The notes: generated from the letters alone by a model not told the origin. A stretch of DNA of 64,000 bases from Nymphaea colorata (GCF_008831285.2 NC_045144.1:15051858-15115857); one strand, 5' to 3'. Positions 23,330 through 37,121 are shown, numbered from the stretch's first letter. Numbers and translations: made by a program.

Positions 23330-25069
23330 ACATGTAGGTAAAACTTTAAAGAGGCACCTATATATAAATAGATAATTTTTTGTGGGCTGGTGCGCAATTA
23401 CATACACAAGCCCAGGCAGAGTTCTGGCAATGAATTATCTCGGGAGTCGGGAGCATTACAGGAGAGGCCAGAAATTAATTAATTGTTATGTTAAAGAACC
23501 TTCCCCTACTTAAACAAGTATAATCGGTATTCACTTGAACAAGTATAATCGGTATTCACTTGCTCCATTTGTTCTACAACTACAACTATGCAGTAATTAC
23601 AAGAAAGGATGAGTTGAAAGGTAGGCAAATATGATTTTGATTGACCAAACAAAATCGCTCAATGGGAAGAAGAACACATCTATGTCGTCCACCTGCTGTC
23701 TTGAGGGGTGTAGCTATAGCTAGTCGAGTTGGCGAATAGGTAAAAGTCCAGTCTTGTTCAATTTTCATGAGAAACACTCCTTTGAACTATAAATGGTAGA
23801 AAGACAATACTATATTTTTTCATGCATTTAAAAATATTTTATGTATCATATAAGTAAAATAGGTAACATATAGTTATTGTTATCGGACCATTTCAAAGGG
23901 ATTGTTTGGGCACACAGTAAAACTGTTTCATAAATCTGCTTCAAAGATCAAGAGATATTTATGAAACATTATAACATAATGTTTCATGAATTGGGGCATA
24001 CTGATAAAATAGTTTGTTACTTTTTTTTTTCTTTGTCAAACAGCCACAAAGAGTTTTTAATGGGGCGTTTGATGGCCTTAAATTTTGATTGTAGAAATAA
24101 AATTTTAAAAACAAACTTCCACCTTAAACTGGAATTGGAGTGAAAATTCTAGTTCTAGTTTTCCTTTGTATTTCATAGTTTGAAATTTTGATTCTAGAAT
24201 TGAAAATGAAGTGTTTGATAACACATGCATTAAAATTATAGAATTGATGAATTATAACCACAATGCCTGTGCCATAAAGAGAGACGAACAAAATTCTAAA
24301 ATTTGAGAATCATAATTCTACATCCTATGGTAGAATCACAATCCCAAAATTTGATTCAAGAATGAACCTATAATTTCAGAGTTAAAATTTTTTGTTTCAT
24401 AACATAATTCTTATTTCATAAAAAATAAAAAAATTTAATTCTAGAATTCTATAATCATGACTTCATCAAATTCCTCTTAAAGTAAACTACTGTTAAAGGA
24501 ATAACTTTAACCATCCAAAAAATTAATCTTTTTGAGGATAGACTTGGATCAAAGCCAAAGGATATGTATGATTTTGAAAAATAAGAACACGTGTTCTGTG
24601 TTTTATTCAAAGGGTCATAAACAAAAAATAAAGAAAATAATTCACCTGCAATAAGGAAAAAATTAAAACACTTGTCCTGGAAAAATGAATGATACAAGAC
24701 AAGATTTAACACATTGGCCATTTCAATATATATATATATACACACATATATATTATAAATATATAGATAGAGGGAGAGTGAGATGGAGAAAGAGAGAGAG
24801 CTAGGTTGGTGTCCTGTACTATATATGTGTGTGTAGAGAAAGAGATAGAACTAGGTTGGGATGGTTGGATGAATTTAAGTTGTTGGGATGGTTGGATGAA
24901 TTTGTTCTAAACATCTGAAAAAATGACACATTTGTAGTGCTGTCGCACAAGGCAGGGACAGGTTAGCCTTACGAAGCTGGTCTGCTGTGACGCACCTCTA
25001 TTATAACACTTACATGGTCCACCCAAAAGATCAGACGATGAACGAAAATTTTGATTATTTCACTTCCAA
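23330..25069. other. No gene; non-coding sequence shared with 44610-49010 of unit B
   Basis: Homology with B starts at GGTAAAACTTTAAAGAGG (A) / GGTAAATTTTAAAGAGG (B). It is interrupted in B by 2.6 kb at 45.05-47.66 kb and resumes at TTTCATGCAT-TAAAAATATT. It includes a small element-like stretch at 23890-24060 and short TA/GA runs near 24725-24800. I recognise no coding sequence. Confidence 0.6.
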
Positions 25070-25899
25070 TCTTTCTGATCAGTTTGTGTGACGCCCCTTT
25101 CAAGGTATCAGTACACAGGAGCCCACGTATCCATTATAACTGGAACTTAATTATATTAGATTAGTCCATCAGAGAGGAAGCCACAACTCCTCTGCGAATT
25201 AATTAATAGCAGATTCTTGCAACAGCGTCAGGTGCATGATCGTACGTATTTGTTCATTTCTAGCAGAAATATCTTCTGGTCTCGAAACGCAGTTCTTGGT
25301 GCCGCCCACAGCAATCGCACATCTCAGCATATCATTTCATGGAGGCCGGAGGCAATTATGTGGGCCTCACAGAAACTTGCTGATATACGTTAATATTTTG
25401 GCACACATCCACATAATTCCGAATCGAATCGATTCAACTGATTTGACTTTATGAATCTTTTTCTCAACTACTTTGTTTTCGATACTGATTTAACAAAATC
25501 TGTTGGTAATCGGTTAGGTCCAGAAACTCGTCCAATTTTGATGGTATCAGACCAATTAACTTAGTCTGGACAAACACATATTAATTAAATAAAAATAATA
25601 ATAGTAATCATAATCATAATTAGTCCTTACAAATTATATGAAAGTCGAAGGGTGTTTAAAAACTGTCGCGACACAATTGGTCTATTCCAGTATTCGAATC
25701 TATTGGCTCTGTCTTGCTTTTGAAAGAACTCATTTCTGCTGCCGACCCTAGCGACATGGATCCATCTGTTTCCATGAAGACCAAGCGCGCACCAGGTTTT
25801 GCATGGTAGGTAGCTCTCCATAATTGAAGTGTGAACGTGAAATATGAAGTTAGGAATGTTTAGTTACGCTGACAGTATAGGTGAAACGTTGGTCTTAAG

Positions 25900-25968
<69 letters not shown>
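25900..25968. repeat. (TA)n then (GA)n microsatellite
   Basis: TA run 25900-25932 followed by a GA run to 25968, at the same position as the GA runs in alpha (16194-16210) and in unit B (40879-40947, 49825-49833). Confidence 0.9.
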
Positions 25969-25969
<1 letters not shown>

Positions 25970-26084
25970 TAGTTAATGCCCACGAAACTTAAATGGAAGA
26001 CCAGCCTTCTACTTGCTCACCAAACCGACCAGCAACGCTAAGCCCCTTGTCCCAGTCAAGCGGTGGTGGATGGTAATTGAGTTG

Positions 26085-26300
26085 CGCGTGTGGTTAGGTG
26101 CGCCAACCCATATACGCAACAAAAGCAAGGAAACATTTTGGTAATTTTCTAAAAAGAAATGTCTTTTTTAATTTTTTTACTTTTTTTATTTCCAATTTTC
26201 AGCTTCACAAAATGTTTTCTTTTTTTGTGTGAAGTGGGGGTATGTTGTTTATAACCATAATTGCGCATACACCAGTGGCGCATATAATTAGGTTTGGGTG
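26085..26300 (-). mobile_element. Dispersed element 'CTGGTTATAT', copy 5 (minus)
   Basis: On the minus strand: AACCTAATTATATGCGCC, ACTGGTGTATGCGC, GGTTATAAACAACA, an A-rich middle with GACATTTCTTTTTAGAAAAT, ending near a TTGCGTATATGGGTTGG phrase. The unit B copy at 49930-50175 starts AACCTGGTTATATGTG, closer to the family start. Confidence 0.6.
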
Positions 26301-28702
26301 GATGGATAAGTTGGGTGGATGGATAATTTGATATGTAACTAGTTGGATTCTCTTATCTCTTACACGTAGTTTACGATATTTTTAGTAGCTCTGTGATGTG
26401 GAAGCCTAAATAATATTGAATCTTCCAAGCACTCCATCAGCAATTAGTTCAAACATTACAAACTTCCTTCGAGTAGCATAGAATTGTTTCAGTGAGTTCA
26501 AGTAAAATTTGAATATTGACTTTTCTTTATGATGTAAAAAGTATATTGTCGACCAACGTCACTCCTTGTGAAATTAATCAAATGCTTGATCATCTTTTCA
26601 TGTGATCAATACCTGAATTCCTTACTGCCATACTTAGCATTGTGCATGATAGGGTTATTCAACTATGTGGGACTCGTGTAAAGAAAAATCGTAAAAGTTC
26701 GAAAAACAAGCTGCCATGAATTGATTTTTAACATCCAAAATTACTCTTTGATTCCCTTTAAATGCCCTAAAGTGACAGTAAACTTGATGTACTGGTCATA
26801 AATTCTTATGACTCCGTCAGAAACCAGCCTTGAATTGGTCTTAAACTATACCATTTGAATTGGGGCTGTAAACACGGTCGTAAAACTTTATGTTCATGTA
26901 TCTTTAAGCTTTGAACGTTAGGTACAGCACCGGCAGCACTGTGGCCCAAGTCAAGAAGACAAATATATATTTGTGGCAATGATCCCGGCCGGATGCCATC
27001 CAGCTAGCAACATTGAATGTTAGTACAGTCGGTCACTCGGACTATAATTTAACAACATTGGACTGACCAAGCAAAAACACTTTTGCCTGGACGGAAGCAC
27101 GTGGAGGAAGACTGGGAGTTTTGAAGTTTTAAAGTTGTTGAAGAGCGAAGCTGGTTTGTAGAGTAGAACATGCAAAGGCTCATGCGCATGACACATACTC
27201 CATAGGAGTGGGTTAGGAGGACACATATCATGAACTGGGAGCTGTCCACGGTGCACCCCGGTGCACATAACCACCTCGCATTAAAACTTATACATGTGAA
27301 TCAAATCCTAAGTTCTGCCACTTGATGCATGCCCTAACCCTGTTCTCATGAAGCGGTCGTCTTGGTTTATGAACAAGCAAGAGAAGGACCATTTGGTAGC
27401 CTGGAAGTGAAAGGTTTCTCTACCTCCAAATCAAAAGAAAAAAGAAAAAAGTTCACATTGAACTTTAATTTAACAGAAATCAGTAGTAGCATGAATAAGC
27501 AGGCTGGTTATATGCACCACTCTTCACACTATTTTTTTAGTGTGCTGGGTTTAAAATGACTAGAATGCCCTTCGTTCGGAGGCTTCAAACTTACTATTCC
27601 TGTTCACCTCCTTTCTAACCCGCTGCTAAAGGAGCGTTAGTATTTGCTGTTTTAGAGCCTCGTTGGCATATAGTACCCGCTATGAGAATAGGGGCCCTTG
27701 CTGCAGTAGTATCCTTTACGGTGCCTTGTTTTTCTGTCTGAGAAAGTTCCTCCAGGTTTTAGCTAGGCGAGCATATATAGCTAGGCCGGCCACCGACTCT
27801 CATCCTTTTACACTCAAACCAGAAAAAAGTAGCTATATGCTCAAATGAGCAACCCCAACTGCACAAGGCAGTATCCATTATGTGTAGACAAAAGACGACT
27901 GTGAAAACATAAATGGTCGGCTTTGGATGCTCTAGGAACGGAACGGAACGGAACGGTAGAACTGATGGTCTCGGCCAAGCCAAATTAAAGACTGTTAATG
28001 GTTAGATCAGCATTATGTTTCGATTTGATCGAGTGGTGCCGTAACCAATATGCACTGTGGTGGTTGGGGTATTTTATAAATTTTTATTAAAGAAATATAT
28101 TTTTTACTTTTTTCATATTCTTTTTATTCAATAAAAGTCTCCTTTTTTTACTTAATCAAAGGTACTTTGGTCATTTCATATCCATGTCTACAATTTTTTG
28201 TGTATAAGAAGTAATAATTTTCGTAGTCTACACCTCCCTCCGCCCTTGAAGTCATATATGATGGTCAATCTTGATTTCCTATAAGTGGCATTAAGCTGCA
28301 GGTTGGCTGCTCACTGCTATCCATAAAAGATGCATAGGGCTTGGGTTAATAGAAGGACCATGTTAGTGTTAAGGTTGCACTACGCTTCAACTTGTGCGTT
28401 ACTACATTTCCTTTGGTTAAAGGGGAGAGTGCCCATGCCATTCAAACTAGGGATTGCTGGGGTGTTGGGAACATTTTGTTACTGGTAACACCATATTTGT
28501 ACCTCATGCATGAAGCAGTGGTAACACCATATTTGTACCTTCTCAAGCATACTCCTATTCTGCATGGGGATGCTTGAAACAGGATGTCATGTTCTTGGGA
28601 GATCAAAAAAGCAGGAGGAACATAAACATGGCTCTAAAAGGACAGTGTTTGAACGGATGCCCAGCTAAGAAGTGGCGTGTCTTTTTCGGTGTCCCAGATT
28701 AT

Positions 28703-28930
28703 GGTGAAGCTGGTTATGTACGCCGTACTGGTGTAAGAAGTTTTCGTGTGCTAGTATGACTAATAAAAGAAGATACTTTCAGTTAATGGAAAAATAAGAG
28801 TTTTTGTGAGGACAAAAAAGAAATGGAAAAAACTGAAAAGATTGAAAAAACATTGTTTTTTAAATAATTGTTAAAATGCTCTACTTTTTTGTTGCTTGCA
28901 CCCAACAGCTCACACAACTCACTCTTGGGA
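28703..28930 (+). mobile_element. Dispersed element 'CTGGTTATAT', copy 6
   Basis: Starts GAAGCTGGTTATGTACGCCG, then TACTGGTGTAAGAAG, TTTTCGTGTGCTAGTATGAC, the A-rich middle, TTTTTTAAATAATTGTTAAA and a TTGCACCCAACAGCTCACAC end. It sits in the spacer just beyond unit A. Confidence 0.6.
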
Positions 28931-29605
28931 GGTTGGAGGGGGCATATGTGGTGTTGTGTGTTAACAAAATATTATTCAACTTTAGTACAAACCTAGAAAA
29001 TACTATTCAGCCCCTCTAAAAAAAATCCTGAATCCGCCCCTGAATCTCTGTGAGACGCATCGTAGGCCTGGATTTATTATACAATGAATTAGCACTTCCG
29101 TAGACGGCGAATCAAACAAACGCTATATTGCGAGCTTATGGAAGGTCGGTTGCACGGGTGGAGCTATGATTTCATCTTTAGGTAGGTCGAACAGTCCTAC
29201 AGCAACTAAATAATTTTTTTTAATTTTTAACAAGAGACAACCTCTATTTTGAAAGTTTTATAGGAGCCAAAGTTATAAAATTCTTGAAAAACTTAATAAA
29301 TAAATATTTAAATTTTCAATACTTAGAAAAGGAACCATGGCCCCTGCCAGGCCCACTTCCTTCCGACCCTGGTCAGACGCTCAGACATCCACGATTGCAT
29401 TTAGGATAATCAAGGTTCACATAATTATATTAAAATATTTGGTTCTACGTCAAGATTCTAGTATGAAAAAAAAAAGGGAACTCGTCATCTTATCATAAAA
29501 GGTGAATAATTCAATCTGCATCATTGAAATGGATTGAAATTTAATTGAGCAATTCAATTTGTACCATTGAAAGAGATTTTTTAATGACAGACAACTGTGG
29601 GACAA

Positions 29606-29669
29606 TGAGGCCCTGTTTGAACAGGTGGGACTCCACTGAGGCCCTTTTTGAACAGGTGGAACTCCACTG
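29606..29669 (+). repeat. Tandem pair of about 31 bp
   Basis: Two adjacent units start TGAGGCCCTGTTTGAACAGG / TGAGGCCCTTTTTGAACAGG and end ACTCCAC. A related ACAGGTGGAACTAGACTCC lies at 29793-29812. GGCCCTGTTTGAACAGG resembles ends of plant hAT- or Harbinger-like small elements, but no matching inverted end is clear. Confidence 0.6.
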
Positions 29670-31474
29670 TAAAGGTGAAACAAAAGTTCAAATTTGTAAG
29701 AAAATACTACCCAACATCAAAAATGGTAACTTAGTGCTGGGAACTTTTGGGCTTAAATGAAAGTTTTGTTCCGGGATTTTACTTCCACCTAAACAGGTGG
29801 AACTAGACTCCTGAGCTCTTTTTTGTTTTTTTTTTTTTTCCTGCCCGTTGGAAACTCACGGTTCTCACCTCTTTCATCTCCCTTCACCTCCTTCATCTCC
29901 CCTCTCACAGCTGCAGCTGTTTACCCTGCCTGCGCATTCCATCACTGGAAAACAGTGGAGGCAGGTAAGAACTGAAACCATCTCTTTTCCCTCTCCTCTT
30001 TTTCTCTCTCTCGCCTCTATCTTGCCTGTTGATTCTTCTTTGCAGCATGGAAGAGGAGGAGGTGGTGGTGGTGTTGGTGGAGAAGAAGGTAAAGAAGAGG
30101 AAGGAGAAGTGTTTAAATGGAAAAGAAAGTTAACAAGAGGAAGAAGGAGAAGAACGAAAGTGGAGATGAGGCAGAGTCTCCAATTGGAAGATGGGGAGAT
30201 TGGGTCGGCAGGAAGCATTGTGGGAGTTACTGGATGAAGAAAGATGCGTTAAATGGCCGATGGGCTGTTCGGATGTTGAAGATAGCTGTAGAGATTTTGG
30301 CAATGGGTTGTTTCATTCTGCTCACAATGATGGAAGTAAATGGGTTGTTTCATTTTGTCAATGGGTTGTTTCAGCGTAGCCTAGATCCACAACGGCTAAG
30401 GCTTCAAAAGTATGGATGTGACATCTAAAACAGATTAGAATTCAAAAAAGAAAAGTGTTTCCTGCAGCTGAATAAAACAGAGAAACTTTGCACAACATTG
30501 GAAGCCTGACAAAGACACCTTCTGATGCGGTACCTCCAAACACTAGGGCCGATGAACACGAGCACATTGCCTTCATAGTCTGCTTGAATAACAGTCGATG
30601 GTTTCTAAGACTGCTTCCGTAGAAGGAAATGGGTGTGAGTTCAAATGTAAGATTTAAATCTAAAATCCAACTTTAAACCAAGATTTAGATCCAAATCTAA
30701 GTCCTAAATTAAAAATAGACACCTTGATCTGAAATACGAAGCCAAAGTCCCTGCTTGAACCCCAAAAACGAAATTAAGTCCAAACTAGGAAAAACAGACC
30801 CATAAAGCCACTCTCAAATTCAAATTAGATCCAAAAGCAAAGTTTGGATTCAAATCGAGAATTTCTCAAATTCAAATTAGATCCAAAAGCAAAGTTTGGA
30901 TCCAAATCGAGAATTTCAATTCAAAATCCAAAGTCGATGCCAAAATAACAAATTTTGATATTATCAAGCAGACCTTCTCTTTGTTTTATGTCTCAATTTT
31001 TGCACCAAAAATATGCTTTGAACCCAAACTAGCACTAAAAATATGCTTTGAACCTAAACTACCCACGCAATCCTTGATCCGAGAATAAGGCATCGAATAA
31101 AACGTATTGGCAACCAAGCAAACCCGATCCGGATCTAGAACGAACTCGGAATCACTCAAAATGAAATCGGCCCTATTTATAAAAAAAGACTATTTTGCCC
31201 TTTAAAATATGTGTTTCAAAAAGAACAATTTTTACATTTTTTTTATTATGTGTGGGACCCCTTGGAGGCCAGGGAGGCAAAAGCCACACCTTATTGACTG
31301 AAAATGAGCAATAAGGGGGGGCATTCTGCCCCCCTCACGCGAGCCCAGTGTCTGGCCGAGCAGCACATGGCCAGGCCATGTGCACGGCCTGGCCAGGCGC
31401 TATCGCACGTGGCAAGGCCTTGTGCACCGAGGCAGGGCCTGTGCACAGAATTATTGTCTTCCATATGCCAGCAC

Positions 31475-32714
31475 CCACTTTTTTTTTGTACTTATACAAT
31501 TTTTGAATCAACATATTTTCTTGTATACTATATGCTTCAATCATTTATGTCCACACTCATTTGAGTATCTCAACATCTTCATACTTAAGGACACAATTTG
31601 CAAAACCCTCGATAAAGGCACTTTTTTTATTTATTGCATGCCCTATGTTCTTCACTGTATTTTAGAATATATGCCACAAACGCATACGGTGATGCGCCTC
31701 TGTCCATATGAAGAACACTGCAGCTACTATTGCATTGTCACCATCAATTAGTATAACTTTGGGGTGCTTCTGTTCATGGCCTCGGTGAAGACCTTGAACA
31801 ACCACCCAAATGTCTTAGTAGTATGATCAAAGCAAAATGCACTGTCGAAATGCAACTTTTCGAATGATGGTTCACCCCCACAAACTAAGCAAAGGCCACC
31901 CGTGAGTATTGACCTTCACTATTGTGTCAAAAATAAGCACATTGCTTAAACATCCATAATCTAGCCTAGACCTTGAATCTGCCCCGAAGACATCGATAGC
32001 ATAACCATTCTTATACATCTGGATGATGCTATAGAAACATGTGTCTTTGCTTAATATTTTCTGAATTGATTCAATCAATGCCATAATTTTCCTCCTTTCA
32101 TCGATTTTGTCCTCTTTCTCCTCAAGTGGTTTCTATGATCCATGCATGTGATGAAGCATTCTCACAACCACTTTCTACTTTAACAAACATGCTATATGCC
32201 TTTTTTGGCGGTATACCTACACCATCAGTCAACTCACTTATTTCAGCATGCGATGATGATAGTTTGTGATGCGACCTCAACATGCGGCTCATTTAAGAAT
32301 GTGTCAATGCATAGTTGTGTTCAATCGTCACTGCATGAATACAATATTTTCTATTTAGACGCATTCTCAAGTCCAAATTGACAACACAACCGCACCTTGC
32401 ATCAATCCTGTCTTTGGTTACACATGTTATTGATATCTTCCATCCTTGTTTTGAACAAACATATGACCTTCACACAACCATGCCTATGTGTTTCTCTCCA
32501 TCCTACCCTTCCTTACATTGAATCCGTGGTGAAAAGTATAACAATTGTAGAAACTGTATGTTGCATCCTTCGTATCAAACTCCATTCTTAGAACAAGGGT
32601 ACGTTCTTCGGGATTTTTTGTCTTGAACTCTATCCCTACAAAAGGAGCATGTTCTTCGGTATACTTCATTTCCTCATAGAGGGACTCAATCTCTTGTTCG
32701 TCGCTAGATGACAT
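31475..32714 (-). pseudogene. FAR1-type MULE transposase, decayed (unit B copy)
   Basis: Minus-strand pieces in order. The N-terminus DEQEIESLYEEMKY and a FAR1 domain with MEFDTKDATYSFYNCYTF then HHGFNVRKGRM (32484-32714) come first. MALIESIQKILSKDTCFYS leads to ADSRSRLDYGCLSNVLIFDT (31872-32084), the start of the transposase core. EAYSIQENMLIQKLYKYKKK (31475-31545) is the block before truncation. The FAR1 domain is better kept here than in unit A, where the frame breaks inside it. The WPEVYHH-type block is worse here than in A. The two copies therefore decayed independently after duplication. As in A, the SWIM zinc finger and C-terminus are missing. Confidence 0.85.
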
Positions 32715-35700
32715 TCTACCATCTGAAATGCGTAAATTCCATCGATCAAATCAACATTTTAATGGTATTTCACAAATTATTTATTTTACGCATAAATACA
32801 TTCCATCAAATAACATTCAACATTATCTCACCATAAAGTCCATTGATCAATAACAAACCTTATCTCATGTCATTTAGTTAATGCTATCCAACGTAGAGGT
32901 GTTGTTATCGATTTCTCTCATTATCATTTTTGGCCTTCTCGGTGGACTCGTTGTTACCTCATTACTTCGTAACCATTCCTTTCATTGTGTGATCGCATTA
33001 TCTCAACTTCGTTTACTTATCGCTTACTTTGTACATGTGTCTTCTCTCATTCCGTCGATCAATAATGAGGGGAATGGTTACAAAATAATGAGATAAACTT
33101 ATCCCCTAAAGTCATTATCTCACTCATTTGTGATGCCACAATTTCGTTCTCTCAAGCAAACTATCTCAAACCCATTACATTATAACATTATCTACCACAT
33201 GAACTGAGATGCACTTGTTATTTTGTTTGTAATATTATCCATCACATGAATTGGGATGCACTCGTTACCATTGCACTGACGTTTTCGTTCTTTTTAAGCT
33301 TTGTCATCACCTTCGCCTTTAGTTCCTCAGGAAGTGATCATTCAATTTTTTTGAATGTCCAACCATAAAAAAAAGCCCTACAGAAGCCATTGTTTTTGTC
33401 ATTTAATGTCCACGAATATAAAACCACAACGACATCATTGTGAACTCACTGTCCTTTCCTTCTGTTGTCATTCCCGCCATTTCTGCTTCAAGGCCAAGCT
33501 TTCTTCACTGGCAACCTTTGCTCTCCTTCATTCCTTCAGTAGGAACCTCTATCTCTCTTATTTTTTTTCTTCATGACCATCTTTCTTCTTTTGCATGAAA
33601 TAATGCATGTGGCGTGAAGGAACGCTGGTTAAGTATGTATGCTATGTTTGTGCAATGCAAAGACATTCAAGTAAATATCCACACATACCTTGTTTAATAA
33701 AAAGGTCATTACTAAAACTTTACATATATGTAGTACAAACCACCCTATAAGGACATTCAATTTAGTATAAACAGTTACATTTTCATTCAGCAAGGTCAAT
33801 GCTAGAATTTTACATATACATAGTAGAGTCCACCCCCGGTGCACATGTAACTCGGTTTGCATTTTTAGGTCCATACATCCTCTTTCTAAAATAAGGCCAA
33901 TATTGCAATATTGGTGCATATCTTTATCTAAAGTAATTACTGAAACTTCTAATCAAATAAAAAGTAATGTTTTTTTTCCAAAAGATTATGAGAAAATGAA
34001 TCTAACATGCATCATCATAACAAATAAATTAATGAATATTCGATAAATTTTCTCATTCCAATCTTTCAATAAAATATAATTCTACAATCATCCAATACAC
34101 AATTTCTTTCTCATTTCCACCCAAGATTGGAAAAAGAAAAGCATGTTCGACATCATAAACCGAGTGAGCAAAAGAAATCATACATCGTGTGAAAATTCGA
34201 AAGTATAAAATATAAAAGAATTGTCAAATGAAATGACAAGTATCCAACAATTAGCAGGTTTCAAGTCAAATATGTTCAAGTACGACCAGATCTGCTAGCA
34301 GTAGAGTACTGGAGGTGCATGAGTGTGTATGCATGTTTTAAGGGGTTATTTCTACATTGACATTCTAGTCATAGCAAGCTAGCCCTGAATTCAAGAGAGC
34401 ACGGCTCATATGGTTTAATATGGAATATGATGACTTGTTTGCACTGATCCCAACCATTGGATTTACAGATGAAATGGTGACGAGTACAGGTAGGAACTAC
34501 ACCAAAACTAACTGAAGTATCTAATTAATCTGATAGATCTCAGTTTTCTTAGTCCATTTTTTTAAGGATTATGACATGTGTTTAATTGTGGACTATCCAA
34601 TCATATTGGAAAATCACTGTAGGTGTTCTAAGTGTGCAGTGAAAATGACACCTTTAATGACATTTTTTTAGCATCAGTAAAGGTGAGATTTTTTTATAGT
34701 GATTCAAACGACCCCATGCGGAACTATGAAGACACAATATTTACGTAGTTTGGTGAATACCAACAACGTCCATGATAAGAAAACAACCATATCAGCTATC
34801 ACCAAAAGTTGTTAAACCTCCTTTTCATATTTAGGTTTGATTGCAAGGAATGGACCATCTAGAGTTCACGAGTATCTGATTTACATTTTTGTTTAACCAA
34901 CTAGATAAGCAAGTGGGGGCACACGATATCTTATGCTTGCATTTCCTTATCTTGATATGCACCAGAGTTGGGGTATATAATCAACTTTCCTTACAGGCTT
35001 ATCATCATCATATCTTCCTCTAAACATTGGAGATCTTATCAATGATTTTATGCAACCTTCCTTAACAGCTTCGACAAAATTTGATGAGTTAATGCACAAA
35101 GTATCACTTTCAGTTTGCTTTAGCTCATCATAAATTCAAATTGATTTCCTCGAGCTCATCAAACAAAGCATGGAACTCTCTCGAAGTAATCGGATCAAAG
35201 TAACCTTCTTTGATGATCTATGCTGCATGTACAACTATGCCATACTAAATCAAGTAGAATTTGTATGTCAATTCTCTGATGGGAATCAAATCTGGCCAAA
35301 AGGGAGCACAGTCACTTTAAAATATTAAATAAAAGGGTGGGTACAAAATGCATAGACTAGAAAGAAGAAGATCATGAAGACCAAGTACAAAATGAACGAA
35401 TTTTTCTGTCAATGGTAGGGAGCCAACTCCCAGCAGTATTGCGTAAGAATTAGTCATGTTCTGCACTGCCATTAGTTCTGGTTCCTAATTATGTGAATTT
35501 TGGGAAATTGCTACACATGCTTTGTACACATTGTTCATTTCTAATCAAGAAAATTCTTTTATGTTACCAAGACATTCGTGGTGCCCACAAAAAGCACATG
35601 ACAGCGTGGAATACAACATTCTGCCATATGATTGCGATATAGACGAGAGAGAGGGTGGCCAGCTTGGGATTTGGACTTTCATTGTATAGCATCTGAAGAT

Positions 35701-37046
35701 CAAATACTACCAATGATGGGATCCACCACAAGTAAATCATTTGTATAAAAGATAATGATCTAGATGTAATATTGTACATGCACATGACTATATATGTCTC
35801 CAAGTTACTACAGGAATTCTAACCTATATGGGTATGCAGTAAATTGTGCCTGTGTGTTATTAACAGCGATATTGCTCAAGATATTCTAGCTAGCAGCAAA
35901 TGTCCTCCAATGTAACGGCTACATGCCTTGAATTTTAATCAGTCATAGTACTCTCTTCATAAAAGAACAGCATTTGAGTGAACAGTATTTAGTGGGAGTA
36001 TCAACGTTATGCTTTTAAATGAGGGAGAGTATGCGATCAAACTACTTGATTCAAGTTAAGTTTATTTTTGTGTCAGTTTGTAGAGGTTAAAACAATACAT
36101 ATTTTATGATTCTAAAATCAATTTTGACAAAAAAAAAAATCTTATGAATTTTTTTTAATAACCACATGTCAAACTCTTAGCAAAGTCATGTAATTTTTAT
36201 ATGGTCCTGCAGTAACATGCCAACTTATACACGTGTCTGTTTCACACTTATGGGGCTGTTTGGAGACAGTAACATTATGTTACTGTCCCATGCATCTAGC
36301 CCAAAAATTGGTCAGAACAAATTAAGAAGTGTTCCATGAATCTGTCATACTTTTTGGAGCAGATGCATAAAACAGTAACACACTATTATTGTTCCAAAAC
36401 CACACCTAAGGAGCTGATTGTCACATTTAAGGGGCTATGTGATGGCATTGACATGCTATTGTGGTACATCTGCCCAAAAAATGGAGCAGATTCATGGACC
36501 ACTTGTTACAGTGTTGTATAAATCTGTCCCATTTTTAAGGTAAATTCTATGAGAAAATAACAATGTATACTTGTTACAGATAACCCCTTATGATACCTTG
36601 AAAAAATAGGCACAACGAGATTAAATGTGGATATACAGACAAATGCTTGTCATCTTTATGGAAACATTGATTCCAGTAGTTCTGACCTTCGCAACATTGA
36701 TCATGACTATACTTGCTTCTCAGAAAATGTATCACACAATGTTGTACACCTATGGACAATATACACCTCAAACACCAGGACATTGTGACCCACTAGTTTT
36801 CCTCAAGGCCAAATAGTTAGGCAGGCTTTGCATATAGTAGGTAGGCCAAATATAGAAATCTGAGGATGATATTTCCCTTTTGTTGAGGTCATGAAATTGT
36901 TAGGCAGGTTGGAATTTATAGATAGGTAATTATAAATATGTGGAATTCATTTCCCAGCTTGTTGAAATGGGATATGTGGAAAATATGTATCTGCTTATGG
37001 AGAACACTAGTTAGTAGGTCGAAAATATGGGCGCCAGTTGTAATGA
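32715..37046. other. No gene; duplicated non-coding sequence and relics matching 7701-11870
   Basis: Co-linear with unit A. About 34905-35810 (minus) is the counterpart of the unidentified coding-like stretch at 9745-10650 and has a 79-codon open piece ending AVMCFLWAPRMSW at 35564-35803. About 36240-36520 is the counterpart of the small element at 11095-11345. Nothing here is a supported functional gene. Confidence 0.55.
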
Positions 37047-37078
37047 CCACTTAATTTGAGAATTCTCAAATTGAGTGG

Positions 37079-37121
<43 letters not shown>

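Larger units (their letters stand above)
5731..28460 (+). repeat. Unit A of a large direct segmental duplication
   Basis: This block is co-linear with 30641-57120 in the same orientation. Homology begins at TACAAGATTTAAATC (A) / TGTAAGATTTAAATC (B) and ends at AACTAGGGATTGCTG. Between these the order of relics is the same: FAR1-type transposase, unidentified decayed stretch, copia pol, alpha sub-block, beta sub-block. Sampled paired stretches (for example 9001-9250 against 34163-34410) agree at roughly nine bases in ten, by eye. A-only sequence is 15485-15876 and about 16575-23330. Confidence 0.88.
25070..28460 (+). repeat. Beta sub-block of unit A
   Basis: Parallel to alpha (14770-19400) and to the beta sub-block of unit B (49010-51112 plus 56034-57120). 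It carries the same GCCGCCCACAGCAATCG segment (25300), CCAAGCACTCCATCAGC (26425), TATATTTGTGGCAATG (26965), CTTGATGCATGCCC (27320, intact here and split by the copia element in B) and the CAACTTGTGCGTTACTAC / GGGGAGAGTGCCCATGCC end. No functional gene is visible. Confidence 0.75.
28461..30640. other. Spacer between units A and B; no supported gene
   Basis: It holds one dispersed element (28703), a 31-bp tandem pair (29606) and a GC- and purine-rich stretch at 29840-30430. In that stretch a pyrimidine-rich leader is followed by TTCTTTGCAGCATGGAAG and then GAGGAGGTGGTGG runs. Short open frames there (MEEEEVVVVLVEKKVKKRKE and, shifted, EALWELLDEERCVKWP) could be part of a decayed gene or transposase, but no frame stays open and I recognise no family. 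Confidence 0.5.

Noticed and set aside
29848-30237. Plus-strand 129-codon frame with a glycine/glutamate-rich run
   Set aside because: Composition-driven, with an overlapping open frame on the other strand; no family resemblance.
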